Origin: Nakamurella multipartita DSM 44233
GTDB taxonomy: Bacteria > Actinomycetota > Actinomycetes > Mycobacteriales > Nakamurellaceae
Reading direction: 5' to 3'
Length of the DNA stretch: 64,000 bases
Assembly: GCF_000024365.1 (NCBI RefSeq)
Contig: NC_013235.1
Location: 1-64,000, forward strand
The notes beneath the pieces were generated by a model. It worked only from the letters and a program-made list of their open reading frames with translations. It was not told where the DNA came from and searched no databases. Position 1 is the first letter of the stretch, and each line of letters begins with the position of its first letter. The position numbers and the translations under genes were made by a program. This document shows, in pieces, positions 41,939 to 51,345 of the stretch.

Positions 41939-41974
41939 CAACCATAGGAGCATCCCCCGATCCGGATCGCCGGC

Positions 41975-42007
41975 GGCGGGCCCGTTCCCAGTGGGGGCGG
42001 GCCCGCC
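41975..42007 (-). terminator. Hairpin terminator of the membrane-protein gene
   Basis: GGCGGGCCCG (41975-41984) and CGGGCCCGCC (41998-42007) make a perfect 10-bp stem with a 13-nt loop, 15 bp beyond the stop of the minus-strand gene at 42022. It may also protect that gene from the IS transcript. No T-run. Confidence 0.5.
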
Positions 42008-42021
42008 GTCGTCCACCGCTG

Positions 42022-42525
42022 TCAGCGCTTGATCTCCACCAGCAATACCCAGGCGTTGGTCATGCAGGCGAAGGTGCCGGTGACGAACGTGGCGGCCAGC
42101 CAGTACAGGCCACCGCCGGCCTCGACGGCCAGGCTGATCCCGGCCACGATGAGGGTCGCGCACGGGATCAGCATGACGAGCAGCGGCTGCACCCGGTACA
42201 TGAAGGCGTTGAGCTGCGGGTCGGCGTCGTTCCGGGGCCGCAGCGCGGTCGCGCTGAAGATCGTGACCGTGACGCCCATCAGCGCGATCTCGGCTCCGAG
42301 CAGCCACAACGGCTGGCCGGGCACCAGCACGACCATGCCGGCCAGCAGCAGGACGCCCAGCATCACCACGGTCGACGCGGCTCGACCGGGCAACCGGCGC
42401 ATCCGGACGATCTCGTCGACGTTGATCGACAGGGCGACGAAGAACAAGCCGGCCAGTGCGGCCATCGCGCCGACGACGGCGACCATCAGCTCGGTCCAGG
42501 GTTCCACGTCGTAGGCGACTGACAT
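42022..42525 (-). CDS. Hypothetical integral membrane protein
   Basis: The 167-residue product has five hydrophobic helices: about 10-32 (MVAVVGAMAALAGLFFVALS), 50-72, 75-95, 110-130 and 135-160. Between helices 1 and 2 is the conserved-looking INVDEIVRMRRLPGRAAST. I do not know the family's function. ATG 42525 has only a weak ribosome site. It is isolated between the IS element and a divergent small gene. Confidence 0.72.
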   Translation of the reverse strand: MSVAYDVEPWTELMVAVVGAMAALAGLFFVALSINVDEIVRMRRLPGRAASTVVMLGVLLLAGMVVLVPGQPLWLLGAEIALMGVTVTIFSATALRPRNDADPQLNAFMYRVQPLLVMLIPCATLIVAGISLAVEAGGGLYWLAATFVTGTFACMTNAWVLLVEIKR

Positions 42526-42652
42526 CGGCTCATTCTCGACCACCGGCCGGTGCCCGGCCGGACCGGACAGGGCTCCAGCGGCCAGCGGTCTGAGAATCCT
42601 CTGATCCCATCGGTGCCACCATGGTGGGAGCGACCGACGGAGGGTGCAGGAC

Positions 42653-42910
42653 ATGGCAGCAACGGTGACCCGACGGTCCCTGCGTCGGGTCCGCTCCGCC
42701 GGCCGCCACACCTACCGGTCGCTGCGCCGACACCGGATGGTGACCCTGGTCGCCGCGGTCTGCGCGGCCCTGATCCTCACCGCCTTCGCGGCCACCGCCG
42801 TCGGGCCCGGGGGTCCGCCGGGACCCTGGGGTCCGCCGGCCGCGCAAGCTCCCGGGCACGGTCCGATGATGGGCGGCGGGCCCGACGGCATGGGTCCGCA
42901 CCGGCACTGA
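42653..42910 (+). CDS. Small membrane protein with Gly/Pro-rich tail
   Basis: The 85-residue product has an Arg-rich start (RRSLRRVRSAGRHTYRSLRRHR), one membrane helix (MVTLVAAVCAALILTAFAATAV) and a Gly/Pro/Met/His tail ending MGPHRH. Orientation would place the tail outside by the positive-inside rule. ATG 42653 follows GGAGGG at 42639-42644. It is convergent with the histidine-kinase gene, whose sensor region might respond to the same signal, but that is speculation. No known family recognised. Confidence 0.6.
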   Translation: MAATVTRRSLRRVRSAGRHTYRSLRRHRMVTLVAAVCAALILTAFAATAVGPGGPPGPWGPPAAQAPGHGPMMGGGPDGMGPHRH

Positions 42911-42935
42911 CCGCCTCGGTCCGAGCCCGAACGAG

Positions 42936-43958
42936 TCAGGATCGAATCGGCAGGACGAGTTCGGCCCGGGCCCCGCCGGTCGGGGCGGGCCCCAGCGTCA
43001 GAGTTCCGCCGTGCGCGCTGGCGACCTCCTGGACCAGGGCCAGCCCGAGGCCGAAGCGCCGTCCGCCGGGGCCGTCCGCGGCGCGCGGCCCGCGGGCAAA
43101 TCGCCGGGTCAGCTCGGCCGGGTCCAACCCGGCCAGGCCCTCCCCGGAATCGGTGACGGCCAGCACGACATGCTCGCCGCGGACGTCGACCGCGAGCTGC
43201 ACCCAGCCGCCCGGCGGGGTGTGCCCGAGGGCGTTGTCGACCAGGGCGGCCAGCGCCCGGCGCAGCGCGACCCGCGATCCGGTCACCCAGACCCCCGGCG
43301 GCCCGGCCACCGAGATCTGCACCTCACGGGCCTGCGCGAGCACGGCCATGGACCGGGCGATCTCGTCCAGCAGCGCGCGGACCTCGATCGGTTCCCCGCG
43401 ACCGGGATCGGCGGTCAGCACGGCGCTGGCCAGCAACTCGTCGACGATCTCGCCCAGGACCCGGCTGTCGTCGAGCAGTTGGCGCATCGCCGGCAGCGCC
43501 GGATCCTGCGGCTCCATCCGGCGGGCGATCAGCTGAGCGCGGGTGTGCATGACGGTCAGCGGGGTGCGCAGTTCGTGTCCGGCGTCGGCGACGAACCGGC
43601 GTTGCCGGGCCAGTGCCTCACCCAGCGGCGCGACCGCCCGGCGCGCGATCAGGAACCCGGCGACGCCGGCGATCGCCACTCCGATCACTCCCGCGACCAG
43701 CAGGGTGCTGCGCAGGATCTCGTCGTCCCGGTCGGGGCCGCCGCCGTGTTCGGGGCGGCCGCGGCCCAGCAGCGGGCTCAGGGCCAGGGTGGTCAGCCCG
43801 GCGAGCACCACGACCACCGCGCTGGCCGCGGCGATCTGCCACCCCATACGCAGGGTGGCCGACCGCAACAGGGCCTGGTCGGGATCACGAGGTGGGCGCG
43901 ACCGGACCGGCGGGGTCGAGGACGACGACGGGGGTGGGGGTGGGGGTGGGGCGGTCAC
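42936..43958 (-). CDS. Sensor histidine kinase
   Basis: The 340-residue product has a Pro/Ser-rich N-terminus, two membrane segments (about 42-62 and 87-106) with a short outer loop, the H-box FVADAGHELRTPLT with phospho-acceptor His, and a C-terminal HATPase with N-box LVDNALGHTP, DSGEGL (G1) and GLGLALVQEVASAHGG (G2). The GTG start overlaps the response-regulator stop (GTGA, 43955-43958). The small extracellular loop suggests membrane-stress or intramembrane sensing. Confidence 0.93.
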   Translation of the reverse strand: MTAPPPPPPPSSSSTPPVRSRPPRDPDQALLRSATLRMGWQIAAASAVVVVLAGLTTLALSPLLGRGRPEHGGGPDRDDEILRSTLLVAGVIGVAIAGVAGFLIARRAVAPLGEALARQRRFVADAGHELRTPLTVMHTRAQLIARRMEPQDPALPAMRQLLDDSRVLGEIVDELLASAVLTADPGRGEPIEVRALLDEIARSMAVLAQAREVQISVAGPPGVWVTGSRVALRRALAALVDNALGHTPPGGWVQLAVDVRGEHVVLAVTDSGEGLAGLDPAELTRRFARGPRAADGPGGRRFGLGLALVQEVASAHGGTLTLGPAPTGGARAELVLPIRS

Positions 43959-44626
43959 GAGATCGTGCCCAACCGGTAGCCGACGCCGTGCACGGTGGTC
44001 ACGCAGTCGCGTCCGAGCTTGCGCCGCAGGTAGTAGACGTAAGTGTCGACGCTGCCCGGGTCGTCGGCCGGGTCGAACACCGCGGCCAGCAGCTGCGGCC
44101 GGGTGAATACCTGCTGCGGACGGCGGGCCAGCACCTCCAGCAGCGCCGCCTCTCGCCCGGACAGGTCGACCACCTGCCCGCCGCCCACGACCCGGCGGCC
44201 AGTGACGTCGAGCCGGCGCCCGCCCAGGTCAAGTTCGGTGGCCTCGTCGACGGTGCGCCGCAGCAGTGCCCGCAACCGGGCCAGCAGCTCGTCCACCTCG
44301 AACGGCTTGACCAGGTAGTCCTGCGCGCCGGCGTCCAGGCCCTCGACCCGGTCGGCGACCGCGGCCCGGGCGGTCAGGATCAGCACGGGCGCGGCCACCC
44401 CGCGCTGCCGCAGCCGGCGCACCAGATCGACGCCTTCGATGGCCGGCAGGCCCCGGTCGATCACCATCAGCGCGTAGTCCCGGGTCAACCCGGCGTGCAG
44501 CCCGGCCTGTCCGTCCCGGGCCAGATCGACCGTGTAGGCCTCGTCCAGCACCTCCTGCAGCAGCGGGCCGAGTTGACTGTCGTCCTCCACCAGCAGCAGC
44601 CGCGGCTTGTCGCCGGTCGCCGTCAT
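43955..44626 (-). CDS. OmpR/PhoB-family response regulator
   Basis: The 223-residue product has a receiver domain with LLVEDD acidic pocket, phospho-acceptor Asp in MVIDRGLPAIEG, the switch Thr/Ser in LILTAR and the Lys in YLVKPFEVDELLARLRALLRR, followed by a winged-helix domain ending VDTYVYYLRRKLGRDCVTTVHGVGYRLG. It should be phosphorylated by the downstream overlapping kinase and bind direct-repeat DNA. ATG 44626 follows GGTGGCG; a longer frame to 44674 lacks family sequence. Confidence 0.95.
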   Translation of the reverse strand: MTATGDKPRLLLVEDDSQLGPLLQEVLDEAYTVDLARDGQAGLHAGLTRDYALMVIDRGLPAIEGVDLVRRLRQRGVAAPVLILTARAAVADRVEGLDAGAQDYLVKPFEVDELLARLRALLRRTVDEATELDLGGRRLDVTGRRVVGGGQVVDLSGREAALLEVLARRPQQVFTRPQLLAAVFDPADDPGSVDTYVYYLRRKLGRDCVTTVHGVGYRLGTIS

Positions 44627-44733
44627 CGTGCGCGCCACCCTCCGCCGGCCGCCGATCGGCCCCGCCGGGTCCACTGTGCCTCGTCCGAATCAGAAGCATC
44701 TCAGGATCGGACCGGCTCGCACCGGCCAGGAGG

Positions 44734-46053
44734 TCACCGCCAGAGGGGCTCGATGGCGGCGCCCAGCAGCGCGCCGACATCGCCGAGCCGATGCCGGCCG
44801 CCGGTCACCACCGGTTGTCCGTCCACCACCACGGTGTCCACGTCGGCGGCGGTCGCGGCCAGCAGGATCTGCGCGGGGTCGGCGCCGGCAGTGCGGGCGG
44901 TGTCGGTCCGGACGGCGACCAGGTCGGCCCGCCCGCCGACGGCCAGGCTTCCGGCGTCGGTCCAGCCCAGGCTGTCGTGGCGAGTGGCCGCGGTCAGCAA
45001 CTGCTCCGGACTGAACCGGCCGCGATGAAGGGTGGCCAGCCGCTCGTGCATCTCCAGCGCGCGGGCCTCCTCGATCAGGTCGATCACCGCGTGCTGGTCC
45101 GACCCGAGACTGAGCGGTGCGCCGGCATCGAGCAGGGCGCGGGCCGGGCCGATCCCGTCGGCCAGGTCCCGTTCGGTGGTCGGGCACAGGCAACAGGTGG
45201 TCCCGGTCCGGCCGAGCGCGGCGATGTCGGACGCCGTCAGGTGGGTGGCGTGCACCGCCGAGGTCAGTGGGCCGAGAACCCCGGCCTCGTCGAGCAACTC
45301 GGTCGGTGTGCGGCCGTAGAACGCCAGGGCGGCCTGGTTCTCGGCCGGCTGCTCGGACAGGTGCACGTGCAGCGGCCGTCCGTGTGCGGCCGCGGCCACC
45401 ACCGGCAGCGCCGCCCGCGGCACGGCCCGCACCGAGTGCACCGCCGCGCCGATCCGGACCGACTCGGCGTCGGCCAGCCGGGCCACCCGGGCGGCCCACC
45501 CGTCGGCGTCGCCGTCGGTGAACCGCAGCTGCTCCGGCCCTAGCTCCAGGTGCCCCGGGGGCCCCAGACCGCCGGCCAGGTAACAGGTGTCGAGCAGGGT
45601 CAGCCGGATTCCGGCCTCCGCGGCGGCCTGGATCAACGCCGCGCCCATCGCGTTCGGGTCGGCGTACCGGCGGCCGCCGGGGGCGTGGTGCAGGTAGTGG
45701 AACTCGCCCACGGTGGTGATCCCGGCCAGGGCCATCTCGGCGTAGGTGGCCTGGGCCAGGGCCAGGTAGGAATCGGGATCCAGGGCCGCGGCGACCCGGT
45801 ACATACCCTCCCGCCACGTCCAGAACGTGCCGCCGCCGCGGTGGGTGCGACCGCGGAGCGCCCGGTGGAAGGCGTGGCTGTGCGCGTTGGCCAGGCCGGG
45901 CAGGACCACGCCGGACAGCCGGGTGGCGCCGGCCGGTGGGCGGCTGCCGGTCCGGATCGCGGTGAACCGACCCGCGGCCACCTCGAACGTCACGCCGGCG
46001 GCCGGGCCGTCCGGCAGCAGCGCGTGGCCGGCGAAGTAGGCGGCCGGGCTCAC
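44734..46053 (-). CDS. hutF: Formimidoylglutamate deiminase (HutF)
   Basis: HutF converts N-formimidoyl-L-glutamate to N-formyl-L-glutamate and ammonia in the five-step histidine degradation route. The 439-residue amidohydrolase has the metal motifs NAHSHAFHRAL (HxH), HVHLSEQPAENQ and the Asp in LGSDQHAVID, together with FWTWREGMYRVA and GEFHYLHH typical of HutF. It follows hutU on the same strand with a 52-bp gap. GTG 46053 is the start. hutH, hutI and hutG are not in the window, so the pathway is completed elsewhere. Confidence 0.9.
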   Translation of the reverse strand: MSPAAYFAGHALLPDGPAAGVTFEVAAGRFTAIRTGSRPPAGATRLSGVVLPGLANAHSHAFHRALRGRTHRGGGTFWTWREGMYRVAAALDPDSYLALAQATYAEMALAGITTVGEFHYLHHAPGGRRYADPNAMGAALIQAAAEAGIRLTLLDTCYLAGGLGPPGHLELGPEQLRFTDGDADGWAARVARLADAESVRIGAAVHSVRAVPRAALPVVAAAAHGRPLHVHLSEQPAENQAALAFYGRTPTELLDEAGVLGPLTSAVHATHLTASDIAALGRTGTTCCLCPTTERDLADGIGPARALLDAGAPLSLGSDQHAVIDLIEEARALEMHERLATLHRGRFSPEQLLTAATRHDSLGWTDAGSLAVGGRADLVAVRTDTARTAGADPAQILLAATAADVDTVVVDGQPVVTGGRHRLGDVGALLGAAIEPLWR

Positions 46054-46105
46054 CCGGCCGCCTCGGTCGCCCCGAGGCCGGCGAGCCGGCCTAACCCGCC
46101 CACGG

Positions 46106-47761
46106 TCAGCCCTCCTTCATCGGGATGCGCACGCCCTGGTCGGCGGCGACCTGCTCGGCCAGCTCGTACCCGGCGTCCACGTGCCGGATCACGCCCATGC
46201 CCGGGTCGTTGGTCAGCACCCGGGCCAGCTTCTCGGCGGCCAGCGCCGTGCCGTCGGCCAGCGAGACCTGGCCGGCGTGGATGGACCGGCCGATGCCGAC
46301 GCCGCCGCCGTGATGGATGGACACCCAGGACGCGCCGCTGGCCGTGTTGATCAGCGCGTTGAGCAGCGGCCAGTCGGCGATCGCGTCCGACCCGTCGGCC
46401 ATCGACTCGGTCTCCCGGTAGGGCGAGGCGACCGACCCGCAGTCCAGGTGGTCCCGGCCGATGACGATCGGCGCGGACAGCTCGCCGGACGCGACCATCT
46501 CGTTGAACCGCAGGCCGGCCCGGTCCCGCTCGCCGTAGCCCAGCCAGCAGATCCGCGCCGGCAGACCCTGGAAGCTGATCTTCTCGCGGGCCCCCCGCAT
46601 CCACTTCTGCAGGCGGTCGTTGTCCGGGAACAGATCCATCACCGCCTGGTCGGTGGCGTAGATGTCCTTCGGGTCGCCGGACAGCGCAGCCCACCGGAAC
46701 GGCCCCTTGCCCTGGCAGAACAGCGGCCGGATGTAGGCCGGTACGAAGCCGGGGAAGTCGAAGGCCCGCTCGTAGCCCCCCTGCCGGGCCTCGTCCCGGA
46801 TGCTGTTGCCGTAGTCGAAGACCTCTGCGCCGGCGTCCTGGAAGCCGACCATCGCCTCGACGTGGCGGGCCATCGACTCCCGGGCCCGGTCGGTGAACTC
46901 CTCGGGCTTGCGCTCGGCATAGTCGGGCCAGTCCTCGATCGAGACGCCGGCCGGCAGGTACGACAGCGGGTCGTGCGCGCTGGTCTGGTCGGTGACGATG
47001 TCGATGTCCACCCCGCGCCGCAGCAGCTCGGGAAAGACCTCCGCGCAGTTGCCGACCAGACCCACCGACCAGGCCTTGCGCTGCGCCTTGGCCTGCAGCG
47101 ACTTGGCGATGGCGTCGTCGATGTCGACCGCGATCTCGTCCAGGTAGCGGTGCTCGACCCGGCGCTGCAGTCGGGACTCGTCGACGTCGACGATCAGGCA
47201 GGCGCCGCCGTTGAGGGTGACGGCCAGCGGCTGGGCGCCACCCATGCCGCCGGCTCCGCCGGTCAGCGTGAGGGTGCCGGCCAGCGTGCCGTTGAACCGC
47301 TTCTCGGCGATGGCGGCGAACGTCTCGTAGGTGCCCTGCACGATGCCCTGGGAGCCGATGTAGATCCACGAACCGGCCGTCATCTGGCCGTACATGGTCA
47401 GGCCCAGCTTCTCCAGCCGGCGAAACTCGGGCCAGTTGGCCCAGTCCGGCACCAGGTTGGAGTTGGCCAGGATGACCCGCGGCGCCCACTCGTGGGTGCG
47501 CATGACCCCGACCGGCCGGCCGGACTGGACCAGCATGGTCTCGTCGGCCTCCAGCGTGGTCAGCGTGCGGACCATCGCGTCGAACGAGTTCCAGTCCCGC
47601 GCGGCCTTGCCGGTGCCGCCGTAAACGACCAGATCATCGGGTCGCTCGGCGTTCTCCGGATCGAGGTTGTTCATCAGCATCCGCAGCGGAGCCTCGGTGG
47701 TCCAGGACTTGGCGGTCAGGCTGGTCCCCCGGGGGGCGCGGACCGGACGGGCACCTTCCAT
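46106..47761 (-). CDS. hutU: Urocanate hydratase
   Basis: Urocanase adds water to urocanate giving imidazolone propionate, using tightly bound NAD+. The 551-residue product has [14 protein letters not shown] near the start, [26 protein letters not shown], the NAD-binding [34 protein letters not shown] with the conserved region before the active-site cysteine ([15 protein letters not shown]), and the C-terminal [17 protein letters not shown]. Length is normal. ATG 47761 has AAAGGA eight nt upstream. First gene of the hutU-hutF unit. Confidence 0.97.
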   Translation of the reverse strand: MEGARPVRAPRGTSLTAKSWTTEAPLRMLMNNLDPENAERPDDLVVYGGTGKAARDWNSFDAMVRTLTTLEADETMLVQSGRPVGVMRTHEWAPRVILANSNLVPDWANWPEFRRLEKLGLTMYGQMTAGSWIYIGSQGIVQGTYETFAAIAEKRFNGTLAGTLTLTGGAGGMGGAQPLAVTLNGGACLIVDVDESRLQRRVEHRYLDEIAVDIDDAIAKSLQAKAQRKAWSVGLVGNCAEVFPELLRRGVDIDIVTDQTSAHDPLSYLPAGVSIEDWPDYAERKPEEFTDRARESMARHVEAMVGFQDAGAEVFDYGNSIRDEARQGGYERAFDFPGFVPAYIRPLFCQGKGPFRWAALSGDPKDIYATDQAVMDLFPDNDRLQKWMRGAREKISFQGLPARICWLGYGERDRAGLRFNEMVASGELSAPIVIGRDHLDCGSVASPYRETESMADGSDAIADWPLLNALINTASGASWVSIHHGGGVGIGRSIHAGQVSLADGTALAAEKLARVLTNDPGMGVIRHVDAGYELAEQVAADQGVRIPMKEG

Positions 47762-47876
47762 CGACGCATTCCTTTCTCTTGCTGATCTCGCTGATGTCAT
47801 CGATCTCGCCGATTTGCTTGTCCCGTTCATGCAAGCAGCCGACGCCGGGGTGCCGACAGGTCGCGCCCGTGGGTTG

Positions 47877-47904
47877 TGTCCGGTATCCCGGACAGGACCG
47901 GACA
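47877..47904. promoter_or_regulatory. Inverted-repeat operator upstream of hutU
   Basis: TGTCCGG (47877-47883) and CCGGACA (47888-47894) form a perfect inverted repeat with a 4-bp spacer, and a third CCGGACA follows at 47898-47904. It lies in the 259-bp region between divergent hutU and the multicopper oxidase gene, so it could regulate either. A 6-bp hairpin TGCTTG/CAAGCA (47815-47837) is closer to hutU. Confidence 0.5.
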
Positions 47905-48020
47905 CCGCAGGGCTGGCCGAGCGACCTGGGCGGCGCCGTGATTAAGCTCCTCCCACTCACCGGACTGTGGTCCCGACCTGGTGATTCCGACCGAGCACAA
48001 GGGTGTGGGGAGAGGCTGCT

Positions 48021-49703
48021 GTGTCCGACATGTGGTCACGCCGTCGTGTTCTCAAGTGGGGGGTGGCCCTGAGCGGGGTGCCCCTGATGATGGCCTGCTC
48101 GCCGTCGTCGCCACCGTCACCGGGCAGCGGGTCGACAGCGTCGGCGAGCACCGGACCGGCACCGTCGTCGGGCCTGTCGGCGGCCGGATCGGTTCGCTCG
48201 ACGGCCATCCGGCGCAGCGAGAACGGGGTGCTGACCACAATGCTGACGCCGTGTCCGGCCGCGGTCGACATCGGTGCGCCGCAGCCGATCACCACCTGGG
48301 CCTACGACGGTCTCATCCCCGGTCCGACCTGGGAGATCAACCCCGGTGACGTGCTCCGGGTGGAGCTGGTCAACGACCTGCCGACCGATCCGGCCGGCAG
48401 CGGCGCGGCGAGCGCGCCCCCGTCCGGGAGCAGCACCGATCCGTCGGCGAGCAGCGCCGACCACAGCGGCCACGACATGGGCGGGGACACCATGCCGATG
48501 GACCGGCCGCACCAGTGGACGACGACCAACCTGCACTACCACGGGATGCACGTCTCCCCGGAGGGCAACGGCGACGACGTGTTCCTGACCGTCGAGCCCG
48601 GCGAGCGCTACCAGTACGAGATCGAGGTGCCGGCCGACCATCCCGGCGGCCTGTTCTGGTACCACCCGCACCGCCACGGCGGCGTCACCCAGCAGATCCG
48701 CGGGGGGATGGCCGGAGCCATCGTCATCCGCGGGTCGATCGACGAGGTTCCCGAGATCGCCGCCGCCGCCGAACAGTTGATGGTCATCCAGGCCATCGAG
48801 GTGGACCAGAACTACGCCGTCGCCGCGCCGATCCCCGACCCCACCTCGAGCGAGGCGTTCTTCCCCCGCAACCAGATCCTGTACCCGATCAACGGCGGGC
48901 TGTCCCCCACGCTGACCATGCGGCCGGGCGAGGTGGTGCGGTGGCGCATCCTCAACGCCGCCGAGGGCAAGTTCATCAACCTGGTCGCCGACGGCCTGGA
49001 GTTCCACGTGATCGCCTGGGACGGGCTGAATCTGGCTGCTCCGGAACAGGTCTCGAACCTGTTCCTGTCGGCCGGCAACCGGGTCGACGTGCTGGTGCGG
49101 GCGGTCGCACCCGGCACCGTCGCGCTGCAGTGCACACCCAGCTCCAGCCAGAAGCCGGGCACCCAAGGAGTTCCCGGTTCCACCGACGGCCTGCCGCCGG
49201 AGCTGGTGACGCGGCCGATCGCCACCGTCGAGGTCGCCGGCGATCCCGTCACCATGGCCCTGCCGACCGAGCTGCCGGCCTGGGACCAGGAGATCCTGCC
49301 GATCGCGCGGACCCGCGAGGTCACCTACTCGGTGGAACGCGACGGCACCGAGTTCGAGGACTTCGGCGTGGACGGCCAACAGTTCACCGCGACCAACCCG
49401 CCCTACCAGGTCAAGCTGGACACCGCCGAGGAGTGGACGGTGATCAACGGGCTGGACGGGAAATACCCGCAGCACGCGCACGTCTTCCACATCCATGTCA
49501 ACCCGTTCAAGATCACCAAGATCAACGGCCAGGTGCTCGACAAGCCGCTGTGGCGAGACACTTTCATCCTCACTGGGACCAACGGCGACTCGTTCACCTT
49601 CCAGACGAACTTCCTGGACTTCACCGGGAAATTCGTCGACCACTGTCACATCGTCAGTCACGAGGACCTGGGAATGATGGAAACGATCGAGGTGGTCCGG
49701 TGA
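48021..49703 (+). CDS. Multicopper oxidase, Tat-exported lipoprotein
   Basis: The 560-residue product has a twin-arginine signal (SRRRVLKWG) ending in a lipobox (LMMACS), so it is exported folded and lipid-anchored. The four copper clusters are clear: LHYHGMHVSP, FWYHPHRHG, HAHVFHIHVNPF and DHCHIVSHEDLGMM, giving T1 and trinuclear sites. A Met/His-rich insert (HSGHDMGGDTMPMD) precedes the first motif, as in CueO-like cuprous oxidases. It oxidises Cu(I), Mn or phenols with O2. GTG 48021 follows AGAGG (48011-48015). Its stop overlaps the next oxidase gene. Confidence 0.92.
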   Translation: MSDMWSRRRVLKWGVALSGVPLMMACSPSSPPSPGSGSTASASTGPAPSSGLSAAGSVRSTAIRRSENGVLTTMLTPCPAAVDIGAPQPITTWAYDGLIPGPTWEINPGDVLRVELVNDLPTDPAGSGAASAPPSGSSTDPSASSADHSGHDMGGDTMPMDRPHQWTTTNLHYHGMHVSPEGNGDDVFLTVEPGERYQYEIEVPADHPGGLFWYHPHRHGGVTQQIRGGMAGAIVIRGSIDEVPEIAAAAEQLMVIQAIEVDQNYAVAAPIPDPTSSEAFFPRNQILYPINGGLSPTLTMRPGEVVRWRILNAAEGKFINLVADGLEFHVIAWDGLNLAAPEQVSNLFLSAGNRVDVLVRAVAPGTVALQCTPSSSQKPGTQGVPGSTDGLPPELVTRPIATVEVAGDPVTMALPTELPAWDQEILPIARTREVTYSVERDGTEFEDFGVDGQQFTATNPPYQVKLDTAEEWTVINGLDGKYPQHAHVFHIHVNPFKITKINGQVLDKPLWRDTFILTGTNGDSFTFQTNFLDFTGKFVDHCHIVSHEDLGMMETIEVVR

Positions 49704-51337
49704 CCGAGCGGGCCAGTGGCGCCATCAACCGCCGGCAGATCCTGCAGCTGGGCGCCACCGGTGCGCTGACCGGTCTGCTCGCCGCCTGCACCTCGACCGA
49801 GACCCCGTCCGGGTCCAGCACCTCGGCCGGTCCGGCCGACGCGACCGGTGGCAGCGCCGTCCCGTCGGCCGACCCGGAGTGGACGACACCGACGACCACG
49901 GCCGCGCCGACCATGGTTCCGCCGGACCCGGTGACCGAGGCTGCGGTCCAGGACCTGCGGAGCCGGCTGACCGGAACCGTGCTGTCGCCCCTCAGCGTGG
50001 ACTACCCGTTCACCGCGCTGTCCACCAACACCCGCTATCTCGACCAGCGCCCGGCCGTCATCGCCCGCTGCCGGGATGAGGCCGACGTCGTCACCGCGGT
50101 GAACTGGGCCCGGGAGCACGGGTTGACGGTCGCCCCCTACGGCGGCGGCCACAGCTACGCCGGCCTGTCCACCACCTCCGGCCTGTTGCTGGACATCGGG
50201 GCGATGAACTCCGTCACGGTCGATCTGTCCGCCGGCACCGCCTCGGTCGGCGCGGCGGCCCTCAACGGCGACGTCCTGGACAAGACGATCAACACCCCGT
50301 TCCTGCTGCCCGGTGGCACCTGCCTCGGGGTGGGCACCGGGGGTCTGGTGCTGGGTGGCGGCATTGGCTACAACACCCACTGGGCCGGCCTGACCTGCGA
50401 TCACCTCACCGCGACCCGGGTGGTGCTGGCCTCCGGCGAGGTCGTGGACGCCGACAGCAGCCAGCACAGCGACCTGTTCTGGGCCTGCCGTGGCGGCACC
50501 GGCGGCAACTTCGGGCTCAACACCTCGTTCCAGTTCGAGCTGGTCCGGGCGCCGGAGACGGTGGTCTACTTCCGCTACGACTATCGCGGCGCCGACGCCG
50601 CCACGGCCATGCTCGCCGCCGTCGACGCCCTGGCCCAGACCGCGCCGGCCGGGCTGAACATGAGTTCCAGTGCGCAGGCCACCCCGGTCGGTGCCGGTGG
50701 GCCCCGGGAGGCCATCGACGCGTTCGTCCGCGGTCAGTACGTGGGCACCGTCGACGAGGCCCAGGACCTGCTGGCCCCGTTCGTGGCGTTGTCCCCGGCC
50801 ACGTCGGCGCTGCAGGAGCGACCGTTCTGGCAGGTGCAGCAGCAGGTCTGGCCGTCGGCCAACCCGGCCCCGCACTCCTGGGGTGACTGGTCCCGCTATA
50901 CCCGGGAGGCGCTGCCCCAGGACCGGGTGGCCAGGATGGTCGACCTGCTCGCCGAGTGTCCGGTGCGCACCGACTCGTCCAACGGAGCCTTGTGGTTCCT
51001 CGGTTGGGTCGGCGGGGACGTCGTCGGCAAGTTCGGTCGGACCGACACCGCTTACGTGCACCGCGGGTCGCCGCTGCTGTTGCGGCCGACCCCGGTCTGG
51101 GAGACCAGCGACCCGGCCTCGGTCGGTCAGGACCTGCTCGACTGGACCGCGGCGCAGATCGACATTGTCGCCGACGTGACCCCGCAGGAGAGCTACCAGA
51201 ACTTCCCCAACCGGCTCATCCCGAACCCGCTGCAGCAGTACTTCGGCGAGAACCTCGACCGGCTGATCGCCGTGAAGAGCACCTATGACCCGACCAGCCT
51301 GTTCACCAACGAGCAGGGCATTCCGGTGCGGGCATAG
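49700..51337 (+). CDS. BBE-type FAD-linked oxidase, Tat-exported lipoprotein
   Basis: The 545-residue product has a twin-arginine-like start INRRQILQLGATGALTGLL with lipobox LLAACT, a PCMH FAD domain and a C-terminal BBE domain (NPLQQYFGENLDRLIAVKSTYDPTSLF). His in APYGGGHSYAGL and Cys in GGTCLGVGTGGL match the two attachment sites of bicovalently bound FAD, as in sugar and berberine-bridge-type oxidases, which reduce O2 to H2O2. GTG 49700 overlaps the multicopper oxidase stop by 4 bp, so both are made together and probably sit side by side outside the membrane. Substrate unknown. Confidence 0.9.
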   Translation: MTERASGAINRRQILQLGATGALTGLLAACTSTETPSGSSTSAGPADATGGSAVPSADPEWTTPTTTAAPTMVPPDPVTEAAVQDLRSRLTGTVLSPLSVDYPFTALSTNTRYLDQRPAVIARCRDEADVVTAVNWAREHGLTVAPYGGGHSYAGLSTTSGLLLDIGAMNSVTVDLSAGTASVGAAALNGDVLDKTINTPFLLPGGTCLGVGTGGLVLGGGIGYNTHWAGLTCDHLTATRVVLASGEVVDADSSQHSDLFWACRGGTGGNFGLNTSFQFELVRAPETVVYFRYDYRGADAATAMLAAVDALAQTAPAGLNMSSSAQATPVGAGGPREAIDAFVRGQYVGTVDEAQDLLAPFVALSPATSALQERPFWQVQQQVWPSANPAPHSWGDWSRYTREALPQDRVARMVDLLAECPVRTDSSNGALWFLGWVGGDVVGKFGRTDTAYVHRGSPLLLRPTPVWETSDPASVGQDLLDWTAAQIDIVADVTPQESYQNFPNRLIPNPLQQYFGENLDRLIAVKSTYDPTSLFTNEQGIPVRA

Positions 51338-51345
51338 TCGTACGA

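Larger units (their letters stand above)
40610..41951 (+). mobile_element. IS110-family insertion sequence (ends approximate)
   Basis: The element comprises a 234-bp structured 5' non-coding part, a complete transposase gene and a short 3' end. IS110 elements lack terminal inverted repeats and target duplications, so the ends are estimated: left end between the efflux-gene stop (40609) and the first RNA hairpin (40636); right end near the octamer ATAGGAGC (41944-41951), which also occurs in the 5' region (40747-40754). The coding sequence is intact, so it may be active. Confidence 0.8.

Noticed and set aside
41009-42307. Minus-strand frame linking the membrane-protein gene to the IS transposase region
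   Set aside because: Antisense to the transposase; no ribosome site and no family sequence.
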